In this document: positions 1 through 6,070 of the stretch, one piece after another | Layout: every line of letters begins with the position of its first letter | Position numbering within the stretch: position 1 is the first letter of the stretch | Assembly (NCBI GenBank): GCA_017936725.1 | Contig: JAGBEZ010000165.1 | Coordinates: 1 to 6,070, forward strand | DNA: 6,070 bases | Direction of reading: 5' to 3' | Origin: Agathobacter sp. | Lineage (GTDB): Bacteria; Bacillota_A; Clostridia; Lachnospirales; Lachnospiraceae | Notes under the pieces: generated by a model | The model's database searches: none | Seen by the model: the letters and a program-made list of their open reading frames with translations, nothing else | Told to the model about the DNA's origin: nothing | Position numbers and translations under genes: made by a program

Positions 1-2
1 CC

Positions 3-491
3 TTATTAAAAAAGCTGCGTGCCAGTGGAAATCAAATCCCAGTTCTAATCTTATCCGCAAAATCAGAAATTGACGACAAAGTGCTCGGTCTTGACAGCGG
101 TGCAAATGACTATCTGACCAAACCATTTGATAGCAAAGAGCTACTAGCCCGCATCCGTACCATGACAAGAAGTATACAGGCTGTCGATTCCAAACTCGTC
201 TTTGGAAACATCACACTCGACCGAGCGACTTACGAGCTTTCGTCCACAACGAGTAGTTTCCGTCTTGCGAACAAAGAATTTCAAATGATGGAACTACTTA
301 TGACCAATCCGCGTCAGCTCGTATCTACGGAACGTTTTTTCGAAAAAATCTGGGGATATGACTCTGAGGCAGAATTAAATGTTGTCTGGGTATATATCTC
401 CTACTTACGTAAGAAACTTACAGCATTACATGCAGATATACAAATCAAAGCAACACGAAACGCCGGATACTCTCTGGAGGAACTTTCATGA
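3..491 (+). CDS. OmpR/PhoB-family response regulator, 5'-truncated by the window edge
   Basis: This is the C-terminal 162 residues of a two-component response regulator. It is a cytoplasmic transcription factor that should be phosphorylated by the histidine kinase encoded just downstream. The frame is open from base 3, so the GTG at base 81 is an internal valine and not the start. The fragment begins in the receiver domain: PVLILSAK carries the conserved Ser/Thr (residue 18 of the fragment), and GANDYLTKPF carries the conserved Lys (residue 40). The phospho-acceptor Asp and about 65-70 N-terminal residues lie outside the window. A winged-helix DNA-binding domain follows (roughly fragment residues 65-160), with the typical 'FEKIWGYDSEAELNVVWVYI' recognition region, then YLRKKL and an ending like RNAGYSL. 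The stop overlaps the kinase start (ATGA). Family assignment is secure; the regulon is unknown. Confidence 0.95.
   Translation, partial: LLKKLRASGNQIPVLILSAKSEIDDKVLGLDSGANDYLTKPFDSKELLARIRTMTRSIQAVDSKLVFGNITLDRATYELSSTTSSFRLANKEFQMMELLMTNPRQLVSTERFFEKIWGYDSEAELNVVWVYISYLRKKLTALHADIQIKATRNAGYSLEELS
476..480 (+). promoter_or_regulatory. Ribosome binding site of the histidine kinase gene
   Basis: GGAGG lies 7 nt before the ATG at 488, inside the last codons of the response regulator gene. It fixes the kinase start and, with the ATGA overlap, points to translational coupling of the pair. Confidence 0.85.
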
Positions 492-1717
492 TAAAAAAAC
501 TACAATGGGAATTTATCCTGCTATCCATGTCGGCACTTCTTTTTGTGCTTGTTGTAATCATAGCAGGAATCAATATCGTAAACTACAATGCTGTAACGCA
601 GGAAGCGGATATCATCTTATCCCTTATGACAGAGGACAAAGACGAATTTTCCATGGAACCTGACAAGTTAGGCGATAGACTCCCTTCTGGTATGTCTCCA
701 GAGGTTCCTTATGAATCCCGCTACTTTTCTGTGGTGCTTGACAAATATACTGGACAAGTCCTTTTTGTAGAAACCAACCGCATTATCGTTGTTGATACAC
801 AAGCAGCTATCACCTATGCGGAAACTGCATTACAAAAAAGCAATACTACGGGATTTATTCAGAATTTTCGATATAAAATTGAACAGACAGAGAATTTCAC
901 CAGAATTATCTTTTTAGATTGCGGTAGAAAATTAGATGCTTACTACTCATTTCTTTATGCAAGTATCAGCATCTCTCTTGTGGGATATTTAATTGTCTTT
1001 GCTTTTATTGTATTTTTCTCAAATCGTATCATTCGCCCGATTTCCGAAAGTTATGAAAAGCAAAAACGCTTCATCACCGATGCTAGTCACGAAATCAAGA
1101 CACCGCTTACCATTATCCATGCAGATGCAGATGTTCTAGAAATGGAACTTGGTGAAAATGAATGGTTAAATGATATCAAAAAACAGGCTTCACAATTAAC
1201 GGAACTGACAAATGACCTCGTTTTCTTATCACGCATGGAAGAATCGGAGCACATTTTACCTGCCATCGACTACCCTTTTTCTGAAGTTGTAAACGAAACC
1301 GCTCTCTCTTTTCACGGGTTAGCCCAAAGACAAGGAAAAGAACTACATTGCCAGATTCCACCTATGCTCACTCTTTGTGGGAATGAAAAATCGATTCGGC
1401 AACTGGTCTCCATCTTGCTTGATAACGCATTGAAGTATTCGCCTGTAAATGAGAAAATCTCTCTCACCGTCGAAGAGCAAAGTAAATACATCGTTCTTTC
1501 CGTTACCAATGCCACCACACAGACGATTGAAAAAGAACAGTTAAAACTTCTCTTCGATCGATTTTATCGAGTAGATGCTTCTCGCAATTCAAAAACAGGT
1601 GGACACGGCGTAGGCCTCTCCATCGCAAAAGCCATTGTAGACGCGCATCATGGAAAGATTCAGGCGACTTCTCCAAATGAAAATGTCTTACAGATTTCTG
1701 TAAAGTTGCCTAAATAA
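488..1717 (+). CDS. Membrane-bound sensor histidine kinase
   Basis: This 409-residue transmembrane kinase should autophosphorylate on His and pass the phosphate to the preceding response regulator. Order of parts: TM1 at about residues 9-31; an extracytoplasmic sensor region at about 32-152 with no signature I can name; TM2 at about 154-178; then the dimerisation/phospho-acceptor domain with the H box FITDASHEIKTPLT (His201). The ATP-binding domain has an N box (LLDNALKYS, Asn313), an F box (LLFDRFYRVDASRN, about 354-366) and a G2 box (GGHGVGLSIAKAI, about 371-383). There is no room for a full HAMP domain: only about 20 residues, including the IIRPI remnant, separate TM2 from the H-box helix. 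The usual G1 box DxGxG is replaced by NATTQ (341-345). That is a recurrent variant among Firmicutes kinases and need not mean inactivity, since all other boxes are intact. The signal sensed is unknown. Confidence 0.95.
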   Translation: MIKKLQWEFILLSMSALLFVLVVIIAGINIVNYNAVTQEADIILSLMTEDKDEFSMEPDKLGDRLPSGMSPEVPYESRYFSVVLDKYTGQVLFVETNRIIVVDTQAAITYAETALQKSNTTGFIQNFRYKIEQTENFTRIIFLDCGRKLDAYYSFLYASISISLVGYLIVFAFIVFFSNRIIRPISESYEKQKRFITDASHEIKTPLTIIHADADVLEMELGENEWLNDIKKQASQLTELTNDLVFLSRMEESEHILPAIDYPFSEVVNETALSFHGLAQRQGKELHCQIPPMLTLCGNEKSIRQLVSILLDNALKYSPVNEKISLTVEEQSKYIVLSVTNATTQTIEKEQLKLLFDRFYRVDASRNSKTGGHGVGLSIAKAIVDAHHGKIQATSPNENVLQISVKLPK

Positions 1718-1738
1718 TGGATTTACCTATAATACAAA

Positions 1739-1763
1739 AGGTCGTCGCAAAACGCGACGACCT
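1739..1763. terminator. Bidirectional rho-independent terminator between convergent operons
   Basis: A perfect 10-bp stem (AGGTCGTCGC at 1739-1748, GCGACGACCT at 1754-1763) encloses the 5-nt loop AAAAC. Read rightward it is followed by CTATTTTATT. Read leftward it is followed by TTTGTATTATA. It can therefore end both the two-component operon (stop at 1717) and the leftward DegV transcript (stop at 1769). The rightward U-rich tail overlaps the DegV stop codon region, so the two operons share a minimal 51-bp gap. Confidence 0.9.
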
Positions 1764-1768
1764 CTATT

Positions 1769-2617
1769 TTATTCTGCAATATATAACACCCCAAGTGTAC
1801 CTGGTCCACAATGAGAAGAAATTACCCCGCCTGCTCGAGTGACAAAAATCTCATCAAAATGATTCAATTCTTCTAAATATGTATGAACACCATCAATTAC
1901 AGCCTGATCGCAGCCAGAATGTGTGATAAATACACGTGCCTTATCTGCTTTCTTTAGGTCTTCTTCCATATCTTTTACATAATCCAAAATAACCTTATGC
2001 ATTTTGCCACGATATTTCTTATCTGCTCCCATAGAGCCTTTTTCTACTACAATTTTTGGGTGAAGTTTCAATACGCCACCTGCAAGTGCCTCTACACTGC
2101 TACAACGTCCGCCTCTATGTAAATAAGTCAACGTATCTACTACAAAAGATGCTCTTACACGATCTTTTACGTCATTGATTGCTACACAGATTTCTTCGCG
2201 CGTCTTTCCTTCCTGTGCCATAGTTGATGCCTTTAACACCATAAGACCAATGCCTGTGGACAGGTTTCCAGAATCAATGATACTTACTTTGTTCTCAATT
2301 TCCAGTTCCTCTGCTACCATACGAAATACATTTACTGTAGTAGACATTTTACCCGAAATTGTAAAGAGTATCATTTCATCATCGGTATCTTTTATCTGCG
2401 CTAGTATTTTCTCTGCTTCTTCAAAGCCAACGGCTGAAGTCTTTGGCGTTTTTTCATTCTCATCTGCCCATGCATAGATTTCGTCTGGTGTGATATCCAC
2501 ACCATCAAAATATTCTTTTTCATCCAACACAATGTGTAGTGGTGCAATCTGAATATCATATTTCTCTACTAAATCTTTTGATAAATCACATGTACTGTCA
2601 GCTACAATCTTAATCAT
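1769..2617 (-). CDS. DegV family protein (fatty-acid-binding, FakB-like)
   Basis: This complete 282-residue cytoplasmic protein has the usual length for the DegV family. Characterised members (FakB) bind a single fatty acid and present it to the FakA kinase for phosphorylation, feeding exogenous fatty acids into phospholipid synthesis. Visible hallmarks are the N-terminal ADSTCDL (6-12), PKTSAVG (58-64), the SGKMSTT segment (88-94), IDSGNLSTGIGLMV (114-127), DTLTYLHRGGRCS (161-173), and a C-terminal SSHCGPGTLGVLY (267-279) with the conserved His269. The SGKMSTT segment replaces the common SGTYQSA-like form, suggesting a distinct DegV subgroup. The ATG start is supported by GGAGG (2626-2630) 8 nt upstream. 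It sits 25 bp after the FUSC-like gene and is probably co-transcribed with it. No fakA partner is in the window, so lipid specificity and pathway are inferred from family only. Confidence 0.95.
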   Translation of the reverse strand: MIKIVADSTCDLSKDLVEKYDIQIAPLHIVLDEKEYFDGVDITPDEIYAWADENEKTPKTSAVGFEEAEKILAQIKDTDDEMILFTISGKMSTTVNVFRMVAEELEIENKVSIIDSGNLSTGIGLMVLKASTMAQEGKTREEICVAINDVKDRVRASFVVDTLTYLHRGGRCSSVEALAGGVLKLHPKIVVEKGSMGADKKYRGKMHKVILDYVKDMEEDLKKADKARVFITHSGCDQAVIDGVHTYLEELNHFDEIFVTRAGGVISSHCGPGTLGVLYIAE

Positions 2618-2625
2618 TCGTTATT

Positions 2626-2630
2626 CCTCC
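2626..2630 (-). promoter_or_regulatory. Ribosome binding site of the DegV gene
   Basis: On the minus strand GGAGG lies 8 nt before the DegV ATG, within the 25-bp gap to the upstream gene. No promoter fits in this gap, which supports an operon with the membrane protein gene. Confidence 0.8.
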
Positions 2631-2642
2631 ATGATTTATTAT

Positions 2643-3566
2643 TTATCTTTGCGTTGCTCCTTCAATTGTCTCCATCAAATCCTGACGCAAATCCAGAATT
2701 TTTCCCACATGATAATTAGTAATAATATCCTCTTCCTCATAGCGAATAATCTTTCTATGGTCACGAATATCCGCTCCGCTATCTTCGAGACGCTTACGAA
2801 TCTCTGGATCTAAACGTCCAGGATGTTCCATCTGCGAAAGCACTTCCATCTGCGCCAAAAGTTCGCGCGCTTTGTTCTGACATTCGATGAAAACTTTCAA
2901 TCTCTTCTTGTCACTCTTCACACGAAATGGCAGCCATTGTTTGGAGTAAAGTCCAAGTTGGCATCCCATATCATCGATGGTAGTTCGCATCTTTTCTGTG
3001 TCCGGATACTCTTTGTCACCGTCAAACATATCCTCTAAGAAATAAATCACTTCTTTTTCTAAATACTCTACTGCCTGGCGGATTTTAAGGCTGTTATCAT
3101 ATGGCAGAATCAATACATTGATTACCATACCTACGGTAAGACCAATTGCCGTATCCCAAAGTCGATCCATTGCATATTCAAACGGATATACATCTTCACT
3201 CATGCAACTCATCAAAATAACCAAGCCTGGTAGATTTGGTGAATAATGAAGACCTAGTACATTGTAAATAACAATGATGATTAATACCCCAATAACTACT
3301 TTTATGAGTGCTGGTACAGGAAGCATGGATAAGACAGCCGCCATCACTGCACCAAGAATCATCCCTACAATCTGTGTCCAGCAAGCCTCTAACGATTGCT
3401 TAAATGTATTTTCCATCGCAGCCATCGCCCCCAAGAAGGCAAACACCATCTTCGAGGTCGCAGCAGACGTGCCAAACTTTGATACGATAATAAGTGATAT
3501 CAGGACTGCTAAAGCCGATTTAAAGGTCCTTCTCCCTATATGGATTCTTTTATAATTAATTTTCAA
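2643..3566 (-). CDS. FUSC / aromatic acid exporter family membrane protein (TTG start)
   Basis: This complete 307-residue inner-membrane protein starts at TTG (3564-3566), supported by AGGAG 8 nt upstream. The N-terminal half (about 15-155) is a run of hydrophobic segments, probably six helices: about 15-30, 38-52, 62-82, 86-104, 110-123 and 136-155. The last is the typical RLWDTAIGLTVGMVINVLILP motif region (135-155) closing FUSC-type membrane domains. The remaining 150 residues are hydrophilic, mostly helical and charged, matching the cytoplasmic C-terminal domain of the ArAE_1 (formerly DUF939) proteins. Related proteins are annotated as aromatic acid exporters by distant similarity to AaeB/fusaric acid resistance proteins. 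Substrate and transport activity are not established for this short Firmicutes form. It is the first gene of a probable operon with the DegV gene. Confidence 0.88.
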   Translation of the reverse strand: MKINYKRIHIGRRTFKSALAVLISLIIVSKFGTSAATSKMVFAFLGAMAAMENTFKQSLEACWTQIVGMILGAVMAAVLSMLPVPALIKVVIGVLIIIVIYNVLGLHYSPNLPGLVILMSCMSEDVYPFEYAMDRLWDTAIGLTVGMVINVLILPYDNSLKIRQAVEYLEKEVIYFLEDMFDGDKEYPDTEKMRTTIDDMGCQLGLYSKQWLPFRVKSDKKRLKVFIECQNKARELLAQMEVLSQMEHPGRLDPEIRKRLEDSGADIRDHRKIIRYEEEDIITNYHVGKILDLRQDLMETIEGATQR

Positions 3567-3574
3567 CGTAATCT

Positions 3575-3579
3575 CTCCT
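3575..3579 (-). promoter_or_regulatory. Ribosome binding site fixing the TTG start
   Basis: Minus-strand AGGAG (within AAGGAGAG) stands 8 nt before the TTG at 3566. The spacing is ideal and decides the start; the next in-frame ATG is Met40, inside the membrane domain. Confidence 0.8.
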
Positions 3580-3612
3580 TGTCAAAATTTGCTAACGAAC
3601 AAGATTAATAGT

Positions 3613-3641
3613 ATCATACCACTCTTGTTTCGAAAAGTCGT
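3613..3641 (-). promoter_or_regulatory. Predicted extended -10 promoter for the FUSC-DegV operon
   Basis: The minus strand reads TGGTATGAT, giving a TATGAT -10 hexamer at 3613-3618 with an upstream TGn extension. No good -35 hexamer lies at 16-18 bp; the extended -10 would compensate. The predicted RNA start is near 3606, leaving a leader of about 40 nt before the TTG. A short inverted repeat, GTGA-aaa-TCAC at 3640-3650, overlaps the -35 position and could be an operator, but this is speculative. Confidence 0.5.
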
Positions 3642-3694
3642 GAAAATCACAAAAGATTTTAGAAAATATTTATTCTTTTCTAATAATTTGTCCA

Positions 3695-3723
3695 TTGTAA
3701 AGTTCATATAATAGGTCTATAAT
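3695..3723 (+). promoter_or_regulatory. Sigma-A-type promoter for the giant activase gene
   Basis: TTGTAA (3695-3700), a 17-bp spacer and a perfect TATAAT (3718-3723) make a strong housekeeping promoter. The predicted RNA start is near 3730, giving a leader of about 58 nt. The leader contains a 12-nt near-palindrome (TGTCGTATGACA, 3739-3750, one mismatch per arm) that could be an operator. Confidence 0.75.
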
Positions 3724-3775
3724 AATAATGGTTTATTTTGTCGTATGACATAGTATTTAAAACCGTCTCTGTTTT

Positions 3776-3781
3776 AGGAGG
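3776..3781 (+). promoter_or_regulatory. Ribosome binding site of the giant activase gene
   Basis: AGGAGG lies 6 nt before the ATG at 3788 and fixes the start. A weak 6-bp inverted repeat (TAAAAC 3758-3763, GTTTTA 3771-3776) borders it and touches its first base. Confidence 0.85.
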
Positions 3782-3787
3782 TTACAG

Positions 3788-6070
3788 ATGAGAAAAGAAA
3801 CACATAAACTTGGAATTGATATCGGTTCCACAACCGTTAAAATTGCAATTTTAGACAAAGAAGACCATTTATTGTTTTCGGATTATGAGCGTCACTTTGC
3901 AAATATCCGAGAAACATTACATACTTTAATTCAAAAAGCAATCTCTACTATCGGTGATTGCGAAGTTTCTCCTGTTATCACAGGCTCTGGCGGACTTACT
4001 CTGGCAAATCACATCGAAGTGCCTTTCGTGCAGGAGGTTATCGCCGTATCCACCTCTTTACAGCATTTCGTTCCACAGACGGATGTTGCCATCGAACTTG
4101 GTGGTGAAGATGCGAAAATCATTTATTTCGAAGGTGGAAATGTCGAACAGCGTATGAACGGTATCTGTGCCGGTGGTACAGGTTCCTTTATCGACCAAAT
4201 GGCATCTCTCATCCAAACGGATGCAACTGGATTAAATGAGTACGCAAAAAATTTCAAAGCACTCTATCCAATTGCTGCACGTTGTGGTGTGTTTGCCAAA
4301 ACGGATATCCAGCCACTGATCAATGAAGGTGCTACACGTGAAGACTTATCTGCCTCTATCTTTCAAGCAGTTGTCAATCAGACGATTTCTGGTCTTGCAT
4401 GTGGAAAACCGATTCGCGGACATGTTGCTTTTCTTGGTGGCCCGCTTCACTTCCTTTCTCAGCTTCGTGCAGCCTTTGTACGTACTTTGAATCTGGATGA
4501 TGAACATGCTATTATGCCTGATAATTCCCATTTATTTGCAGCTATGGGCTCTGCTTTAAACTGCAAAGAGAATGTAAAAACGACTTTATCCGCTTTAGAA
4601 ACAAAACTTTCTAATGAAATCCATATGGAATTTGAAGTCGCTCGTATGGAGCCACTGTTTTCTTCTCAGGAAGAATATGCCCAGTTCCAGAAACGTCATG
4701 CCAGCAAATCTGTAAAAACAGCGGATCTGGCTACCTATAAAGGAGACTGCTATCTTGGTATTGACGCAGGCTCAACTACAACGAAAATTGCCCTTGTTGC
4801 CGAAGATGGTTCCCTTTTATACTCTTTCTACAACAGTAATAACGGAAATCTTTTAGGCACCACCATGCAGGCAATTATCGATTTATACAAACAATTACCA
4901 AAAGATGCACATATTGTACACTCTTGCTCCACCGGATATGGCGAAGCTTTATTAAAAGCAGCCCTTATGCTGGATGATGGCGAAGTAGAAACCGTAGCAC
5001 ATTACTACGCAGCTGCTTTCTTTGATCCAAAAGTCGACTGCATCTTAGATATTGGCGGACAGGATATGAAATGCATCAAGATTAAAAAACAGACTGTAGA
5101 CTCTGTTCAGTTAAACGAAGCCTGCTCTTCTGGTTGCGGTTCCTTTATTGAAACCTTCGCCAAATCCTTAAACTTCACAGTTGCGGACTTCGCAAAAGAA
5201 GCCTTGTTTGCAGAAAATCCAATTGACCTTGGTACCCGTTGTACGGTATTTATGAATTCCAAGGTAAAACAGGCACAAAAAGAAGGCGCTACCGTTGCAG
5301 ATATTTCTGCCGGTCTTGCGTATTCTGTTATCAAAAATGCTTTGTTTAAGGTTATCAAGCTTTCTGATGCAAAAGACTTGGGTGAAAACATCGTGGTACA
5401 GGGTGGTACCTTCTACAATGATGCCGTTCTTCGTAGTTTAGAAACCATCGCTGGTGTTGAAGTAACCCGACCAGATATTGCTGGTATCATGGGCGCCTTC
5501 GGTGCCGCACTGATTGCGCGCGAAAGACACGAAGCTGGCTATGAAACCACCATGCTTCCAATTGAACAAATTGAAAAACTTACATATACTACCAAATTGA
5601 CCCGTTGTAAAGGCTGTACCAACCACTGTATGCTGACCATCAACAAGTTTTCCGACAATCGTCAGTATATTACAGGTAACCGCTGTGAACGTGGCCTTGG
5701 AAAAGAACGCAAAAATGCAGACTTACCAAACCTTTTTGAATATAAATTACATCGTATCTTCGACTACGAGCCACTTGCTCCAAACGAAGCGCCACGTGGT
5801 ACGGTCGGAATCCCACGAGTACTGAATATGTACGAAAACTACCCATTCTGGGCTACTTTCTTCAAACATTTAGGCTACTCTGTGGTACTTTCACCATCCT
5901 CTAGTCGAAAAATTTATGAAATGGGTATCGAAACGATTCCAAGTGAGTCCGAATGTTATCCAGCAAAACTTGCACATGGACACATCGCATGGCTCATTCA
6001 CCAGAATGTAGACTTTATATTTTACCCAGCGATTCCATATGAAAGAAATGAGTTTCCAGATGCCAATAAC
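3788..6070 (+). CDS. Giant 2-hydroxyacyl-CoA dehydratase activase-type protein, 3'-truncated
   Basis: The frame is open for 761 codons to the right edge. The family is usually about 1,400 residues or more, so roughly half is missing. Domain 1 (about 7-260) is a BadF/BcrA-type ASKHA ATPase: phosphate-binding [10 protein letters not shown] (9-18), ELGGEDAK (103-110), CAGGTGSF (127-134) and ARCGVF (164-169). Domain 2 (about 321-577) repeats it: [10 protein letters not shown] (324-333), STGYGEA (381-387), DIGGQDMK (421-428), CSSGCGSF (446-453), TRCTVF (483-488) and GGTFYN. Cys127/Cys166 and Cys446/Cys485 are the expected [4Fe-4S] ligands. Next comes a four-cysteine motif (607, 610, 614, 633), then a DUF2229-like start ([15 protein letters not shown] 674-688, [10 protein letters not shown] 718-727). 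Classical activases are single-domain homodimers that use ATP to inject an electron into a dehydratase; here two modules sit in one chain, perhaps as an internal pseudo-dimer. Its substrate is unknown. It could be an activator, a self-activating dehydratase-like reductase, or a double-cubane-type system. Confidence 0.93.
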   Translation, partial: MRKETHKLGIDIGSTTVKIAILDKEDHLLFSDYERHFANIRETLHTLIQKAISTIGDCEVSPVITGSGGLTLANHIEVPFVQEVIAVSTSLQHFVPQTDVAIELGGEDAKIIYFEGGNVEQRMNGICAGGTGSFIDQMASLIQTDATGLNEYAKNFKALYPIAARCGVFAKTDIQPLINEGATREDLSASIFQAVVNQTISGLACGKPIRGHVAFLGGPLHFLSQLRAAFVRTLNLDDEHAIMPDNSHLFAAMGSALNCKENVKTTLSALETKLSNEIHMEFEVARMEPLFSSQEEYAQFQKRHASKSVKTADLATYKGDCYLGIDAGSTTTKIALVAEDGSLLYSFYNSNNGNLLGTTMQAIIDLYKQLPKDAHIVHSCSTGYGEALLKAALMLDDGEVETVAHYYAAAFFDPKVDCILDIGGQDMKCIKIKKQTVDSVQLNEACSSGCGSFIETFAKSLNFTVADFAKEALFAENPIDLGTRCTVFMNSKVKQAQKEGATVADISAGLAYSVIKNALFKVIKLSDAKDLGENIVVQGGTFYNDAVLRSLETIAGVEVTRPDIAGIMGAFGAALIARERHEAGYETTMLPIEQIEKLTYTTKLTRCKGCTNHCMLTINKFSDNRQYITGNRCERGLGKERKNADLPNLFEYKLHRIFDYEPLAPNEAPRGTVGIPRVLNMYENYPFWATFFKHLGYSVVLSPSSSRKIYEMGIETIPSESECYPAKLAHGHIAWLIHQNVDFIFYPAIPYERNEFPDANN

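Noticed and set aside
81..83. GTG as start codon of the response regulator
   Set aside because: The frame is open upstream to base 3 and encodes receiver-domain sequence (PVLILSAK), so this GTG is an internal valine codon.
379..663. Plus-strand open frame spanning the regulator-kinase junction
   Set aside because: It lies in another frame over two well-recognised genes, has no ribosome binding site and no recognisable motif.
2175..2477. Plus-strand frame opposite the DegV gene
   Set aside because: It is an antisense shadow of a clear DegV coding region; low-complexity Ser/Ile-rich translation and no start signals.
3758..3776. TAAAAC/GTTTTA inverted repeat next to the ribosome binding site, considered as an RNA switch or translational attenuator
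   Set aside because: Only 6 bp, mostly A-U, in a leader of about 58 nt: too weak and too short to call a riboswitch or attenuator.
5107..5391. Minus-strand frame opposite the second activase module
   Set aside because: It is antisense to strongly conserved activase motifs and has no ribosome binding site; taken as a shadow.
1..6070. Mobile elements, CRISPR arrays, tRNA or rRNA genes, or a defence system
   Set aside because: No spaced repeats, transposase-like proteins, terminal inverted repeats, tRNA-like cloverleaf or rRNA-like stretch were seen; nearly all DNA is covered by housekeeping or metabolic-type genes.

Overview
The window reads as an ordinary stretch of a low-GC Gram-positive anaerobe chromosome, most likely a Clostridia/Lachnospiraceae-type gut bacterium. 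The basis is AT-rich intergenic DNA, strong GGAGG-type ribosome binding sites, gene families typical of that group, and above all a very large 2-hydroxyacyl-CoA dehydratase activase-type protein, which is characteristic of strict anaerobes. The genus is an inference; no rRNA or other marker is present.

Layout. (1) Bases 3-1717, plus strand: the 3' part of an OmpR/PhoB-type response regulator gene, then a sensor histidine kinase gene overlapping it by ATGA. Together they form a classical two-component operon. (2) Bases 1739-1763: a strong GC-rich hairpin with U-rich flanks on both sides, serving as a probable bidirectional terminator between convergent operons. (3) Bases 1769-3566, minus strand: a two-gene unit. 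It is transcribed leftward from a TTG-started FUSC/aromatic-acid-exporter-like membrane protein gene into a DegV-family fatty-acid-binding protein gene, with 25 bp between them. (4) Bases 3567-3787: a divergent intergenic region. It holds a consensus-like sigma-A promoter firing right (TTGTAA, 17 bp, TATAAT), an extended -10 promoter firing left, and a few short inverted repeats. (5) Base 3788 to the right edge, plus strand: one uninterrupted open frame of 761 codons, still open at the edge. It encodes the N-terminal part of a giant protein with two tandem BadF/BcrA-type ATPase (CoA-dehydratase activase) domains, a four-cysteine motif, and the beginning of a DUF2229/HgdB-like dehydratase-related region.

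How the parts work together. The two-component pair senses an unknown envelope or extracellular signal; its targets are not visible. The FUSC-like membrane protein and the DegV protein are probably co-transcribed and may both concern membrane, lipid or amphipathic acid handling, but no direct link can be shown. The giant activase-type protein should be a cytoplasmic, oxygen-sensitive iron-sulfur ATPase that drives low-potential electron transfer to a partner or to its own C-terminal part. Its real substrate is unknown.

I see no mobile element, CRISPR array, rRNA or tRNA. The most rewarding item is the giant activase fusion: its two activase modules keep the same 39-residue spacing between cluster cysteines but differ in nucleotide-binding motifs. 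It belongs to a known but functionally uncharacterised protein family, so it is not wholly undescribed.
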